Source: Nitrospirota bacterium (GTDB lineage: Bacteria > Nitrospirota > UBA9217). From it: a DNA stretch of 64,000 nt. Below the pieces are notes generated by a model. It ran no database searches, was not told where the DNA came from, and worked only from the letters and a program-made list of their open reading frames with translations. Position numbers and translations under genes: made by a program. Shown piece by piece: positions 8,122-14,749 of the stretch; within the stretch, counting starts at the first letter, position 1; each line of letters starts with the position of its first letter. The DNA lies in contig JALNZF010000018.1 in NCBI GenBank assembly GCA_023229435.1, positions 1-64,000 of the forward strand, in the 5' to 3' direction.

Positions 8122-9057
8122 ATGGCAAAGATTAAGACAATAAAGACAATACTGGACCTGATCGGGAACACTCCCTTGGTAAAACTGAATAGACTGCCGG
8201 GCGTCGGAGATGCTGAGGTGTGGGCAAAGCTCGAAGGTTTCAACCCCGGCGGGAGTGTCAAGGACCGGCCGGCCCTTGCCATGATCGAGGACGCGGAAAG
8301 AAAAGGACTGCTCAAAAAGGGTATGAAGATCGTTGAGCCCACGAGCGGCAATTTTGGAATCGGACTTGCTATAGTCGCGGCAGTGAAGGGATACACGATC
8401 GTCCTTACCATGTCCGAGGCCATGACAGTCGAGCGCCGCAAGCTGCTGGAAGCTTACGGCGCCGAGCTTGTGCTTACTCCCGCTGACAAAGGCATGCAGG
8501 GCGCGATCGATAAGTCCGACGAGATCGTCGCATCGGGCAAGGAATATTATAAGCCCGACCAGTTCAGCAATCCCGCGAACCCACAGGCGCACCGGAGGAC
8601 CACGGCAAAGGAAATTTTGCAACAGATGGGCACAAAGAAGATCGATGCCTTTGTGGCCGGTGTCGGGACCGGCGGCACGATCATGGGGGTGGGCGAGGTG
8701 CTCAGGAAAAAGTTCAAGGACATCATGATCTATGCGGTGGAACCCGCTGACTCGCCGGTGCTCTCCGGAGGTCAGCCCGGACCCCATCCGATCCAGGGGA
8801 TCGGCGTCGGATTCGTGCCGGTCATCCTGGACATCCGCGTGTATGACGAAATCATCAAGGTCACCCAGGATGTTGCCGTCGAGACCACGCGTCGACTTGC
8901 ACGGGAGGAAGGCATACTCGTTGGCATCTCGTCGGGTGCGGCCTGCTGGGCGGCGCTCCAGGTGGCGAAACAGCTCGGGAAAGGCTCGCGGGTCGTTACG
9001 GTTCTCCCTGATGTTGGCGAGCGGTATTTGACCATGGGGATATTCGACAGGCGTTAG
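8122..9057 (+). CDS. Cysteine synthase family protein, upstream copy with altered active-site loop
   Basis: 311 residues of the O-acetylserine sulfhydrylase fold (PLP type II). PLP lysine K47 lies in 'GGSVKDRPA', and the phosphate-binding loop is 'GVGTGGTIMG'. The substrate-binding 'PTSGNTG' loop reads 'PTSGNFG' (F78), and 'TMPESM' reads 'TMSEAM'. The threonine normally contacts the amino-acid substrate, so the phenylalanine may change specificity or impair activity. It is about four-fifths identical by eye to the copy at 9315 and arose with it by tandem duplication. GGAAGGA precedes the ATG. By position it supplies sulfur metabolism together with the desulfurase at 10291. Confidence 0.88.
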   Translation: MAKIKTIKTILDLIGNTPLVKLNRLPGVGDAEVWAKLEGFNPGGSVKDRPALAMIEDAERKGLLKKGMKIVEPTSGNFGIGLAIVAAVKGYTIVLTMSEAMTVERRKLLEAYGAELVLTPADKGMQGAIDKSDEIVASGKEYYKPDQFSNPANPQAHRRTTAKEILQQMGTKKIDAFVAGVGTGGTIMGVGEVLRKKFKDIMIYAVEPADSPVLSGGQPGPHPIQGIGVGFVPVILDIRVYDEIIKVTQDVAVETTRRLAREEGILVGISSGAACWAALQVAKQLGKGSRVVTVLPDVGERYLTMGIFDRR

Positions 9058-9106
9058 CACTTCAGCGTATTTTTTCATCGTTCCCGAGTGCCTTTAGGGT
9101 GTTTCT

Positions 9107-9259
9107 AAGGCCGTGAAGAAGGACCGGACGAGCACCGATGTGCGGCTGCTTGACAGGCAGGAACGCGTGGACGCGATCGCGCGGAAGCTCGGAGGAAAGA
9201 CGATCACCGAGGCTACGGTGAAGCATGCCGAGGAGATGATCGGGCGGGGAACCGAGTAA
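9107..9259 (+). pseudogene. Duplicated 3' end of recN
   Basis: Fifty codons, ending in TAA, encode KAVKKDRTSTDVRLLDRQER and onward, nearly identical to the last 50 codons of recN (KSVKKERTSTEVRLLDRQER). There is no start or upstream RecN sequence. It sits between the two cysK copies exactly as the true recN end sits before the first copy. It is a scar of a tandem duplication of a recN-tail plus cysK unit of about 1.3 kb. It is not expected to make a functional protein. Confidence 0.9.
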
Positions 9260-9260
9260 T

Positions 9261-9295
9261 AAGTTCGGAGTTTGGAGTTCGGAGTGCGGAGTAAA
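9261..9295. repeat. Heptad-periodic array (GAGTTCG type)
   Basis: Five 7-base units (AAGTTCG, GAGTTTG, GAGTTCG, GAGTGCG, GAGTAAA) start one base after the duplicated recN stop. The matching place after the original recN holds a different heptad sequence (GTTCA type). So the two copies of the duplication carry unrelated heptads at the same position. Confidence 0.8.
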
Positions 9296-9314
9296 AAAAC
9301 CGGAAAGGATGAAT

Positions 9315-10241
9315 ATGTCAAAGATTAAAACAGTGCTGGACCTGATCGGGAACACGCCTTTGGTAAGGCTCAACAAACTGCCGGGTGCCGGCGATGCAGA
9401 GGTGTGGGCAAAGCTCGAAGGATTCAACCCCGGAGGGAGTGTCAAAGACCGGCCGGCCCTCGCCATGATCGAGGACGCGGAAAAGAAGGGGATTCTCAAA
9501 AAGGGCATGAAGATCGTGGAGCCCACGAGCGGCAATACCGGCATCGGTCTTGCCATGGTCGCCGCGGTCAAGGGCTACACGGTAATTCTGACCATGCCCG
9601 AGTCCATGACAATCGAGCGTCGAAGACTGCTTGAAGCTTACGGCGCGCAGCTTGTGCTCACTCCCGCTGAAAAAGGCATGAAAGGCGCGATCGCGAAGGC
9701 CGACGAGATCGTGGCATCAGGAAAGGAATATTTCAAACCCGACCAGTTCGGCAATCCCGCGAACCCGCAGGTCCACCGCCGCACCACGGCAAAAGAGATC
9801 ATCAAACAGATGGGCGCAAAAAAAGTGGACGCGTTCGTGGCCGGCGTCGGCACAGGCGGCACGATCACGGGTGTTGGAGAAGTGCTCAGGAAAAAATACA
9901 AGGACATCACGATCTATGCCGTTGAACCCGCGGCCTCGCCGGTGCTCTCGGGGGGCCAGCCCGGCCCCCACGTTATTCAGGGGATCGGCGCGGGGTTCGT
10001 GCCCGCCATATTGAACACGAAGGTTTACGACGGGATCATCAAGGTCACGAACGATGACGCCGCTGATACCTCGCAGCGGCTCGCGCAAGAGGAAGGCCTG
10101 CTGGTGGGCATCTCGTCCGGCGCGGCCTGTTGGGCGGCGCTTCAGGTGGCGAAACGGCTCGGAAAGGGCGCGAGGGTCGTCACGCTCCTGCCCGATGTCG
10201 GCGAGCGGTATATGACCTTGGGGATATTCGACCGGCGATAG
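9315..10241 (+). CDS. cysK: Cysteine synthase (O-acetylserine sulfhydrylase)
   Basis: 308 residues from ATG 9315, preferred over 9309 because AAAGGA is then five bases away. PLP lysine K44 lies in 'GGSVKDRPA'. The canonical substrate loop 'PTSGNTG' (T75), 'GVGTGGTITG', and the C-terminal 'PDVGERYMT' are all present. It condenses O-acetylserine with sulfide to cysteine in the cytoplasm. This copy keeps all consensus residues and is likely the working enzyme; the copy upstream (8122) has diverged. The cysteine desulfurase follows, so the pair may make cysteine and then mobilise its sulfur. Confidence 0.92.
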   Translation: MSKIKTVLDLIGNTPLVRLNKLPGAGDAEVWAKLEGFNPGGSVKDRPALAMIEDAEKKGILKKGMKIVEPTSGNTGIGLAMVAAVKGYTVILTMPESMTIERRRLLEAYGAQLVLTPAEKGMKGAIAKADEIVASGKEYFKPDQFGNPANPQVHRRTTAKEIIKQMGAKKVDAFVAGVGTGGTITGVGEVLRKKYKDITIYAVEPAASPVLSGGQPGPHVIQGIGAGFVPAILNTKVYDGIIKVTNDDAADTSQRLAQEEGLLVGISSGAACWAALQVAKRLGKGARVVTLLPDVGERYMTLGIFDRR

Positions 10242-10247
10242 AAGTGG

Positions 10248-10275
10248 GGAGTTCGGAGTGCGGAGTGCGGAGCAG
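10248..10275. repeat. Heptad-periodic array (GGAGTTC type)
   Basis: Four 7-base units (GGAGTTC, GGAGTGC, GGAGTGC, GGAGCAG) start six bases after the cysK stop and run up to the desulfurase leader. It is the same family as 9261 and 13505. Confidence 0.8.
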
Positions 10276-10290
10276 AAGCTTTATTCGCTT

Positions 10291-11430
10291 ATGGATTTTA
10301 ATATGATGAACCCAATCTATCTTGACTATAACGCCAGTACTCCCGTTGATGCGAGGGTCCTCGAAGAGATGCTGCCCTATTTGAAGGAAAAGTTCGGCAA
10401 TCCTTCCAGCAGCCATTCCTACGGTATTGCGCTCAAGTCCGGCATCGAACAGGCGCGCGAGCGTGTCGCGGCGCTTCTGGGGTGCGAGGCATCAGAGATC
10501 ATCTTCACGAGCGGGGCCACGGAATCGAACAACATGGTGATCAAGGGCGTTATCGCTTCAGCGCCCAAAGGCAGCCACATCATCGCGACCCGGATCGAAC
10601 ATCCGGCAGTGCTTGAACCGTGCCACTATCTTGAGACACAGGGATACCCGGTAACGTATCTGCCGGTTGACGAATACGGACTCGTGGACCCCGCGGACCT
10701 TGAACAGGCGATCACCCCAAAGACCGTGCTCGTCACGGTCATGCATTCGAATAACGAGGTCGGAACGATACAGAACATTACGTCGCTCGCGAAGATCGCA
10801 ACTTCCAGCGGGATCCTGTTCCACACCGATGCAGCGCAGAGCCTGGGCAAGGTCCGTGTGAAGGTCCGGGAACTTGGCGTGGATTTCCTGACCATTGCCG
10901 GCCACAAGTTCTATGCGCCGAAAGGCATCGGCGCGCTGTATATCAAGAACGGCCGCAAACTTTCGCCGCTGCTGCGCGGAGCAGGGCATGAGCGGGGGCT
11001 AAGGCCGGGCACGGAGAATGCCGCGTTCATCGTCGGCCTGGGTGCTGCATGCACGATCGCTTCGGAGATCATGGATGCTGAAGGGCCGCGCCAGATAAAA
11101 CTCGGGCAGCGATTATTCGAAGGATTGAAGCTCTCAGGAATGAAGGTGCATCTGAACGGCCATCCTGAAAAGAAGCTGCCGAATACCTGGAACATCAGCT
11201 TTGAGGGGTTCGATTCGATAGCGGTCATGGAGGCACTGGGAAGAGATATCGCGGTCTCTCCCGGAGCCGCATGCCACGGCAGTACGGTGAACGCGTCACA
11301 TGTACTGGTCGCCATGGGTACGGACCCCGCGCTTGCCCGCGGCGCGATACGCTTCAGTTTGGGGAGGGAAACAACGGAGGCGGAGATTGATGTTGTTGTT
11401 GAGATGTTGAAGAAAAAGTTGGCGAGATAA
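10291..11430 (+). CDS. Cysteine desulfurase (NifS/IscS family)
   Basis: 379 residues from ATG 10291; the longer frame from GTG 10258 would start inside the heptad array and is unlikely. It is an aminotransferase class V fold opening with 'IYLDYNASTPVD'. It shows 'TSGATESNNMVIKG', PLP lysine about K206 in 'IAGHKFYAPKG', and catalytic Cys about C328 in 'SPGAACHG'. The loop 'GAACHGSTVNASHVL' differs from housekeeping IscS ('GSACSS'), so I give no gene symbol. It takes sulfur from cysteine for Fe-S clusters or thio-cofactors, which suits the many Fe-S proteins here. It is co-oriented with the cysK copies. Confidence 0.88.
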   Translation: MDFNMMNPIYLDYNASTPVDARVLEEMLPYLKEKFGNPSSSHSYGIALKSGIEQARERVAALLGCEASEIIFTSGATESNNMVIKGVIASAPKGSHIIATRIEHPAVLEPCHYLETQGYPVTYLPVDEYGLVDPADLEQAITPKTVLVTVMHSNNEVGTIQNITSLAKIATSSGILFHTDAAQSLGKVRVKVRELGVDFLTIAGHKFYAPKGIGALYIKNGRKLSPLLRGAGHERGLRPGTENAAFIVGLGAACTIASEIMDAEGPRQIKLGQRLFEGLKLSGMKVHLNGHPEKKLPNTWNISFEGFDSIAVMEALGRDIAVSPGAACHGSTVNASHVLVAMGTDPALARGAIRFSLGRETTEAEIDVVVEMLKKKLAR

Positions 11431-11599
11431 TAGCCAGTGTTTCAAAGATATTTTTATCGTCATTTCCTAATGATTTTATCGAGAACATACCAGGGGCAAG
11501 TCTTTCTAATTGAAATTACTCTGATCTCGCGTTATTGAAGATGAAATGCAACAAAAAAGCCCTAATGACCTTCGAAGTCAACCCGGGAGGGAAGAAATA

Positions 11600-11836
11600 G
11601 TGGCGAAGATAAAAGTTAAAGGCACCGAAATCTCAATAATCACGGTGAATAACGATGACTATATCTCTTTAACCGATATGCTGAAAGCAAAAGACGGACA
11701 ATTTTTTATTTCAGATTGGTTAAGAAATAGAAATACTGTTGAATTTCTGGGTGTTTGGGAAAGAATTTATAATCCGACTTTTAATTATGGCGAATTCGCC
11801 ATAATTAAAAGTCAGGCGGGTTTAAACAGCCTGTAG
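11600..11836 (+). pseudogene. KilA-N domain protein, 3'-truncated
   Basis: 78 codons from GTG 11600, with GGAGGGAAG just upstream. 'ISLTDMLKAKDGQFFISDWL' and 'RNRNTVEFLGVWERIYNP' match the start of phage/mobile-element KilA-N DNA-binding proteins, which normally continue for 150 or more residues. The frame stops at TAG 11834-11836, and that stop lies in the first bases of a hairpin element (11832). No KilA-N sequence resumes after it, so the 3' part is deleted. Base composition is AT-richer than the neighbours, consistent with a transferred remnant. Confidence 0.75.
11776..11813. repeat. Perfect 38-base palindrome inside the KilA-N remnant
   Basis: Two exact 19-base half-sites meet at the EcoRI-like centre GAATTC. 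The palindrome encodes most of 'TFNYGEFAIIKS' in the KilA-N reading frame, so it is both coding and perfectly symmetrical. It could be a cruciform or a binding site of the encoded protein. Confidence 0.8.
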
Positions 11837-11906
11837 GTTGGGCAAGCGCTTTTTTTGCCCAACAGATTTTAAAGATGTTGGGCTGTGAAGCGTAGCCCAA
11901 CCTACC
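11832..11906. mobile_element. Small hairpin element, GTAGGTTGGGC termini
   Basis: Terminal inverted repeats GTAGGTTGGGC (11833-11843) and GCCCAACCTAC (11895-11905) bound a 75-base non-coding element with an internal second GCCCAAC/GTTGGGC pair. This kind of 'TAGGTTGGGC' hairpin is a widespread MITE-like family in proteobacteria. Here it truncates the KilA-N gene and supplies its stop codon. Confidence 0.7.
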
Positions 11907-11943
11907 AACTCACGAAGGGTTTGCGGGGAAAAGAAAGGTCCAA

Positions 11944-12633
11944 ATGAGAGCCACTGTTAGGCAATATATTGTTTTCATGATGATGTTCTTAGCATTGTCT
12001 TTTATGCATGCAGATGCGAACGCAATGAGCGTGGAGGTTCGAGGAGGTCATGATCGAACAGCTATTAAGTGTTCTGATGGGTGGTGTCCCGATGATTCTG
12101 TTACAAGAGTCAGTGCTGATATCGTCTTTAGTCCATGGAAGAGAGCGGATCTGTTTATCGGGCCTGAATATGCAAAATCCGTCACTTCCACCTATAGATC
12201 CTCTGCGTCGATGGTGCCGGGATCATCTTGGAACCACTATTCCATAGATTATTCGTTCGATTATACAGCTCTTTCATTCGGAGTACGCCTTAAACCGATC
12301 GTACGTGATCGATGGCATTTCTATGTTGCGCTGGGAGGTCTGATTGGTACGTCATCTTATAAAGCAAGCTTCGGAGAACAGAACAATTTAGTTTCTTTGT
12401 CTTCCGACCGCGGTAGCTCGCATTTTACGACATTGAGAATAGGTCCGGGCGCGGTCTTCAATTTCACAGAGCAATTGGGAGTGGGAATAGAGTTATCACT
12501 TACGCCGAAGGTCACTGCCTATAAATTGCATATCAGAGACGTGAATTCCGGTACAGGACAGGTTACGGAAAGGGAACTAAAAGGCCCCGATGAGATGTTT
12601 GGTGTTACGCTCGGGCTCCGGTATATGTTCTGA
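11944..12633 (+). CDS. Predicted outer-membrane beta-barrel protein
   Basis: 229 residues. A signal peptide covers about 1-27 (hydrophobic 'IVFMMMFLALSF', cleavage near 'ANA-MS'). The mature part alternates polar and aromatic residues in strand-length stretches and ends 'GVTLGLRYMF', a typical terminal beta-signal with final Phe. The size suits an 8-stranded barrel of the OmpW/PagL type, but I cannot name the family. It is AT-richer than flanking genes and follows a truncated mobile gene, so it may be an accessory acquisition. AAAGG precedes the ATG. Confidence 0.65.
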   Translation: MRATVRQYIVFMMMFLALSFMHADANAMSVEVRGGHDRTAIKCSDGWCPDDSVTRVSADIVFSPWKRADLFIGPEYAKSVTSTYRSSASMVPGSSWNHYSIDYSFDYTALSFGVRLKPIVRDRWHFYVALGGLIGTSSYKASFGEQNNLVSLSSDRGSSHFTTLRIGPGAVFNFTEQLGVGIELSLTPKVTAYKLHIRDVNSGTGQVTERELKGPDEMFGVTLGLRYMF

Positions 12634-12636
12634 ATC

Positions 12637-13494
12637 ATGGATCATTTCTTCGCTATGATCGAAACCAATAATCTCACAAAATATTTCGGCACCCTCGGCG
12701 CGGTCCGGTCCATCAGTTTCTCCGTGAACAAAGGGGAGGTCTTCGGCCTCCTCGGCCCGAACGGCGCGGGGAAGACAACGACGATGCGCATGCTGACCAC
12801 CCTGCTTTCTCCGACATCAGGCACGGCATCGGTAGCCGGATATGATGTTCAGGCTGATCCGCTCCAGGTCAAACGTTCGATCGGCGTGGTTCCGCAGATG
12901 CTGAACCTCGACATCGATCTTACCTGCGCCGAGAACCTTGAGTTCCATGGCAGGCTTCACAAGATGGAGCCCGCCGACCGGGACGCGCGAAGCGAAGAAC
13001 TGCTGCGTTTCGTCGGGCTCTGGGAAAAGAAGGAAACCCCGGTGGAACATCTGTCGGGCGGCATGCGCAGAAGACTGCTGATCGCCCGGGGGCTCATGCA
13101 CCGGCCCGGGGTCATATTCATGGACGAACCGACGGTCGGACTGGATCCGCAGGCGCGCAGGTTGATCTGGGGACTCATCGAATCGCTGAAGCGGAGCAAT
13201 ATCACGATCATGCTCACGACGCACTATATCGAAGAGGCCGATGCGCTCTGCGACCGCGTGGCGATCATGCGCGCGGGAAAGATCATCGCGCTGGACAAAC
13301 CCGCTGTGCTCAAGGACCGCGTGGGCAGGTTCGCTGTTGAGTGCATCGGGAGGCATGATGCGCCACGACAGTTCTTCAAAAACCGGGAAGAAGCGATCGA
13401 TGCCAGCCGCGCCATGTGCACGGATATCATGATACGGGACGTCACGCTTGAGGATGTGTTCATCGATCTGACGGGCGAGAGGATCGAGGGATGA
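12637..13494 (+). CDS. ABC transporter ATP-binding protein (DrrA type)
   Basis: 285 residues; it starts at ATG 12637, four bases after the previous stop, or at 12655. Walker A 'GPNGAGKTTTMRML', signature 'LSGGMRRRLLIARGL', Walker B 'VIFMDEPTVGLDP', and the switch 'LTTHYIEEADALCDR' are intact. The C-terminal 'ITLEDVFIDLTG'-like tail is typical of DrrA/CcmA-type ABC-2 exporters. It powers the membrane protein encoded at 13646. The substrate is unknown; drug, lipid or polysaccharide export are all possible. Confidence 0.9.
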   Translation: MDHFFAMIETNNLTKYFGTLGAVRSISFSVNKGEVFGLLGPNGAGKTTTMRMLTTLLSPTSGTASVAGYDVQADPLQVKRSIGVVPQMLNLDIDLTCAENLEFHGRLHKMEPADRDARSEELLRFVGLWEKKETPVEHLSGGMRRRLLIARGLMHRPGVIFMDEPTVGLDPQARRLIWGLIESLKRSNITIMLTTHYIEEADALCDRVAIMRAGKIIALDKPAVLKDRVGRFAVECIGRHDAPRQFFKNREEAIDASRAMCTDIMIRDVTLEDVFIDLTGERIEG

Positions 13495-13504
13495 CGAGAG
13501 TATT

Positions 13505-13525
13505 GAGTTCGGAGTGCGGAGTAGA
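13505..13525. repeat. Heptad-periodic array (GAGTTCG type), short
   Basis: Three 7-base units (GAGTTCG, GAGTGCG, GAGTAGA) lie ten bases after the ATPase stop. Beyond them, at 13562-13595, is a hairpin of TTCCCGA/TCGGGAA, and 13606-13626 holds two 9-base units ending ATCCGTG. These separate the two ABC genes by 150 bases. Confidence 0.65.
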
Positions 13526-13645
13526 ACAAAAAGAGCCTGCCGCAGCAATGATTACGTAGAGGTCATTCCCGAATGTCTTTATCGGGAATCCAGTGTCCGA
13601 GAGCTTCTATCCGTGTTCATCCGTGGTTGCATTTAAGGTTTGATC

Positions 13646-14377
13646 ATGAACTTCTACCCCATACTATGGAAAGAGATGACGCTCATCCGCAAGAAACCCT
13701 GGCGGTTTCTTGCGTCGAGCCTGGTCATGCCTATCCTTTACCTGGTGACCTTTGGCTGGGGCCTCGGCAGGGGCATGAACCTTGGCGGCGGCGCCTACCT
13801 TGAGTTCGTTCTGCCCGGCATTCTCGCGCTCTCGGCAATGAACAACAGCTTCAGCCCTGTTTCGGCATCGCTCAACATCAGCAAGTTGTACACCAAGACG
13901 CTCGAAGAAGTGCTCGTCTCGCCGGTCAGTCCGTGGGACATCGTCCTCGGTAGGTCGCTGACGGGACTCGCGCGGGGGCTCTTCTCGGCGCTTATGCTTC
14001 TGCTGGTCGGGCTGGTTTCCGGCGTGCATCTGCACCTTTCCATCTCTTTTTTCGTGGTATTGTCGCTCACCGCGTTCTGCTTCGGCGCCGCGGGCGTGGC
14101 CGCGGCCATGGTCACTCGCACACATGAGGACATGGCGAACTTCAACAGTTTTTTCATCCTCCCCATGTCGTTTCTGGCAGGCACGTTCTTTTCGCCGGAC
14201 AAACTGCCGGAACCCTTTTACACGGCGATCCTCATCTATCCGCTTACGCACGCAAGCCTGCTGCTTCGCGCGCTGGCATCGGGCAATGATGCCTCCCCCG
14301 GGTCCATGCTCGTGCTTGCGGCATATACGGCCATCTTTTTCTTCCTTGCGGGCAGTCTGGTGAAGAGGACAGGATAA
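13646..14377 (+). CDS. ABC-2 type transporter permease
   Basis: 243 residues from ATG 13646 (a TTG at 13640 is also possible). Six hydrophobic segments include 'FLASSLVMPILYLVTFGWGL', 'GLFSALMLLLVGLVSG' and 'LVLAAYTAIFFFLAGSLV'. The ABC-2 signature region 'FFILPMSFLAGTFFSPDKLP' precedes the last pair of helices. With the ATPase at 12637 it forms a two-gene exporter in the inner membrane. The sequence gives no information on the substrate. Confidence 0.88.
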   Translation: MNFYPILWKEMTLIRKKPWRFLASSLVMPILYLVTFGWGLGRGMNLGGGAYLEFVLPGILALSAMNNSFSPVSASLNISKLYTKTLEEVLVSPVSPWDIVLGRSLTGLARGLFSALMLLLVGLVSGVHLHLSISFFVVLSLTAFCFGAAGVAAAMVTRTHEDMANFNSFFILPMSFLAGTFFSPDKLPEPFYTAILIYPLTHASLLLRALASGNDASPGSMLVLAAYTAIFFFLAGSLVKRTG

Positions 14378-14409
14378 GACAGGGACCGGAAGAACCGGAG
14401 CCAAAGGGG

Positions 14410-14556
14410 CGTCTCTCGCAGAGCACGCTGAGGACGCAGAGGTAAACCAAAGCCGTTAAGCTGGGTTTAAACCAAAACATTTATTTAGCTTTTCTCTGCG
14501 AGCTCTGCGGAAGTCCTAAGTGGCCGCTTTTCTTTCATAGGCCACTGCGAGAAAAT
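14410..14556. repeat. Nonamer-periodic element, degraded relative of the 22.1/47.6 kb elements
   Basis: Three 9-base units CGCAGAGCA/CGCTGAGGA/CGCAGAGGT run 14417-14443, and the complementary CTCTGCGAG/CTCTGCGGA runs 14494-14511. A TAAGTGGCC...GGCCACT hairpin follows, which matches part of the elements at 22109 and 47575. The rest of the 370-base gap before the GH57 gene shows no other feature. Confidence 0.65.
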
Positions 14557-14749
14557 TTATTCTTTTCCGAGCGGCCTCGGAACAAGTCGCTTGCGATGCC
14601 TTCCTGTTCATGTATCCCGGTAAATCATCTAAATTCAGCCGCAACAACGCTCAATATCCTGTTTTCGATTGACTTTTAACAGCTGTAAGGATAATATTCC
14701 AATCTGTATCCTCATCAAAAATATCAGGAAAACACAGGGTTTCAACGAG

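Noticed and set aside
9107..9259. A separate small gene between the cysK copies
   Set aside because: It is a near-exact copy of the recN 3' end with no start codon or ribosome site, so it is a duplication scar.
10258..10290. Earlier GTG start for the cysteine desulfurase
   Set aside because: The added residues are pure heptad repeat; homologues begin at the 'YLDYNA' region.
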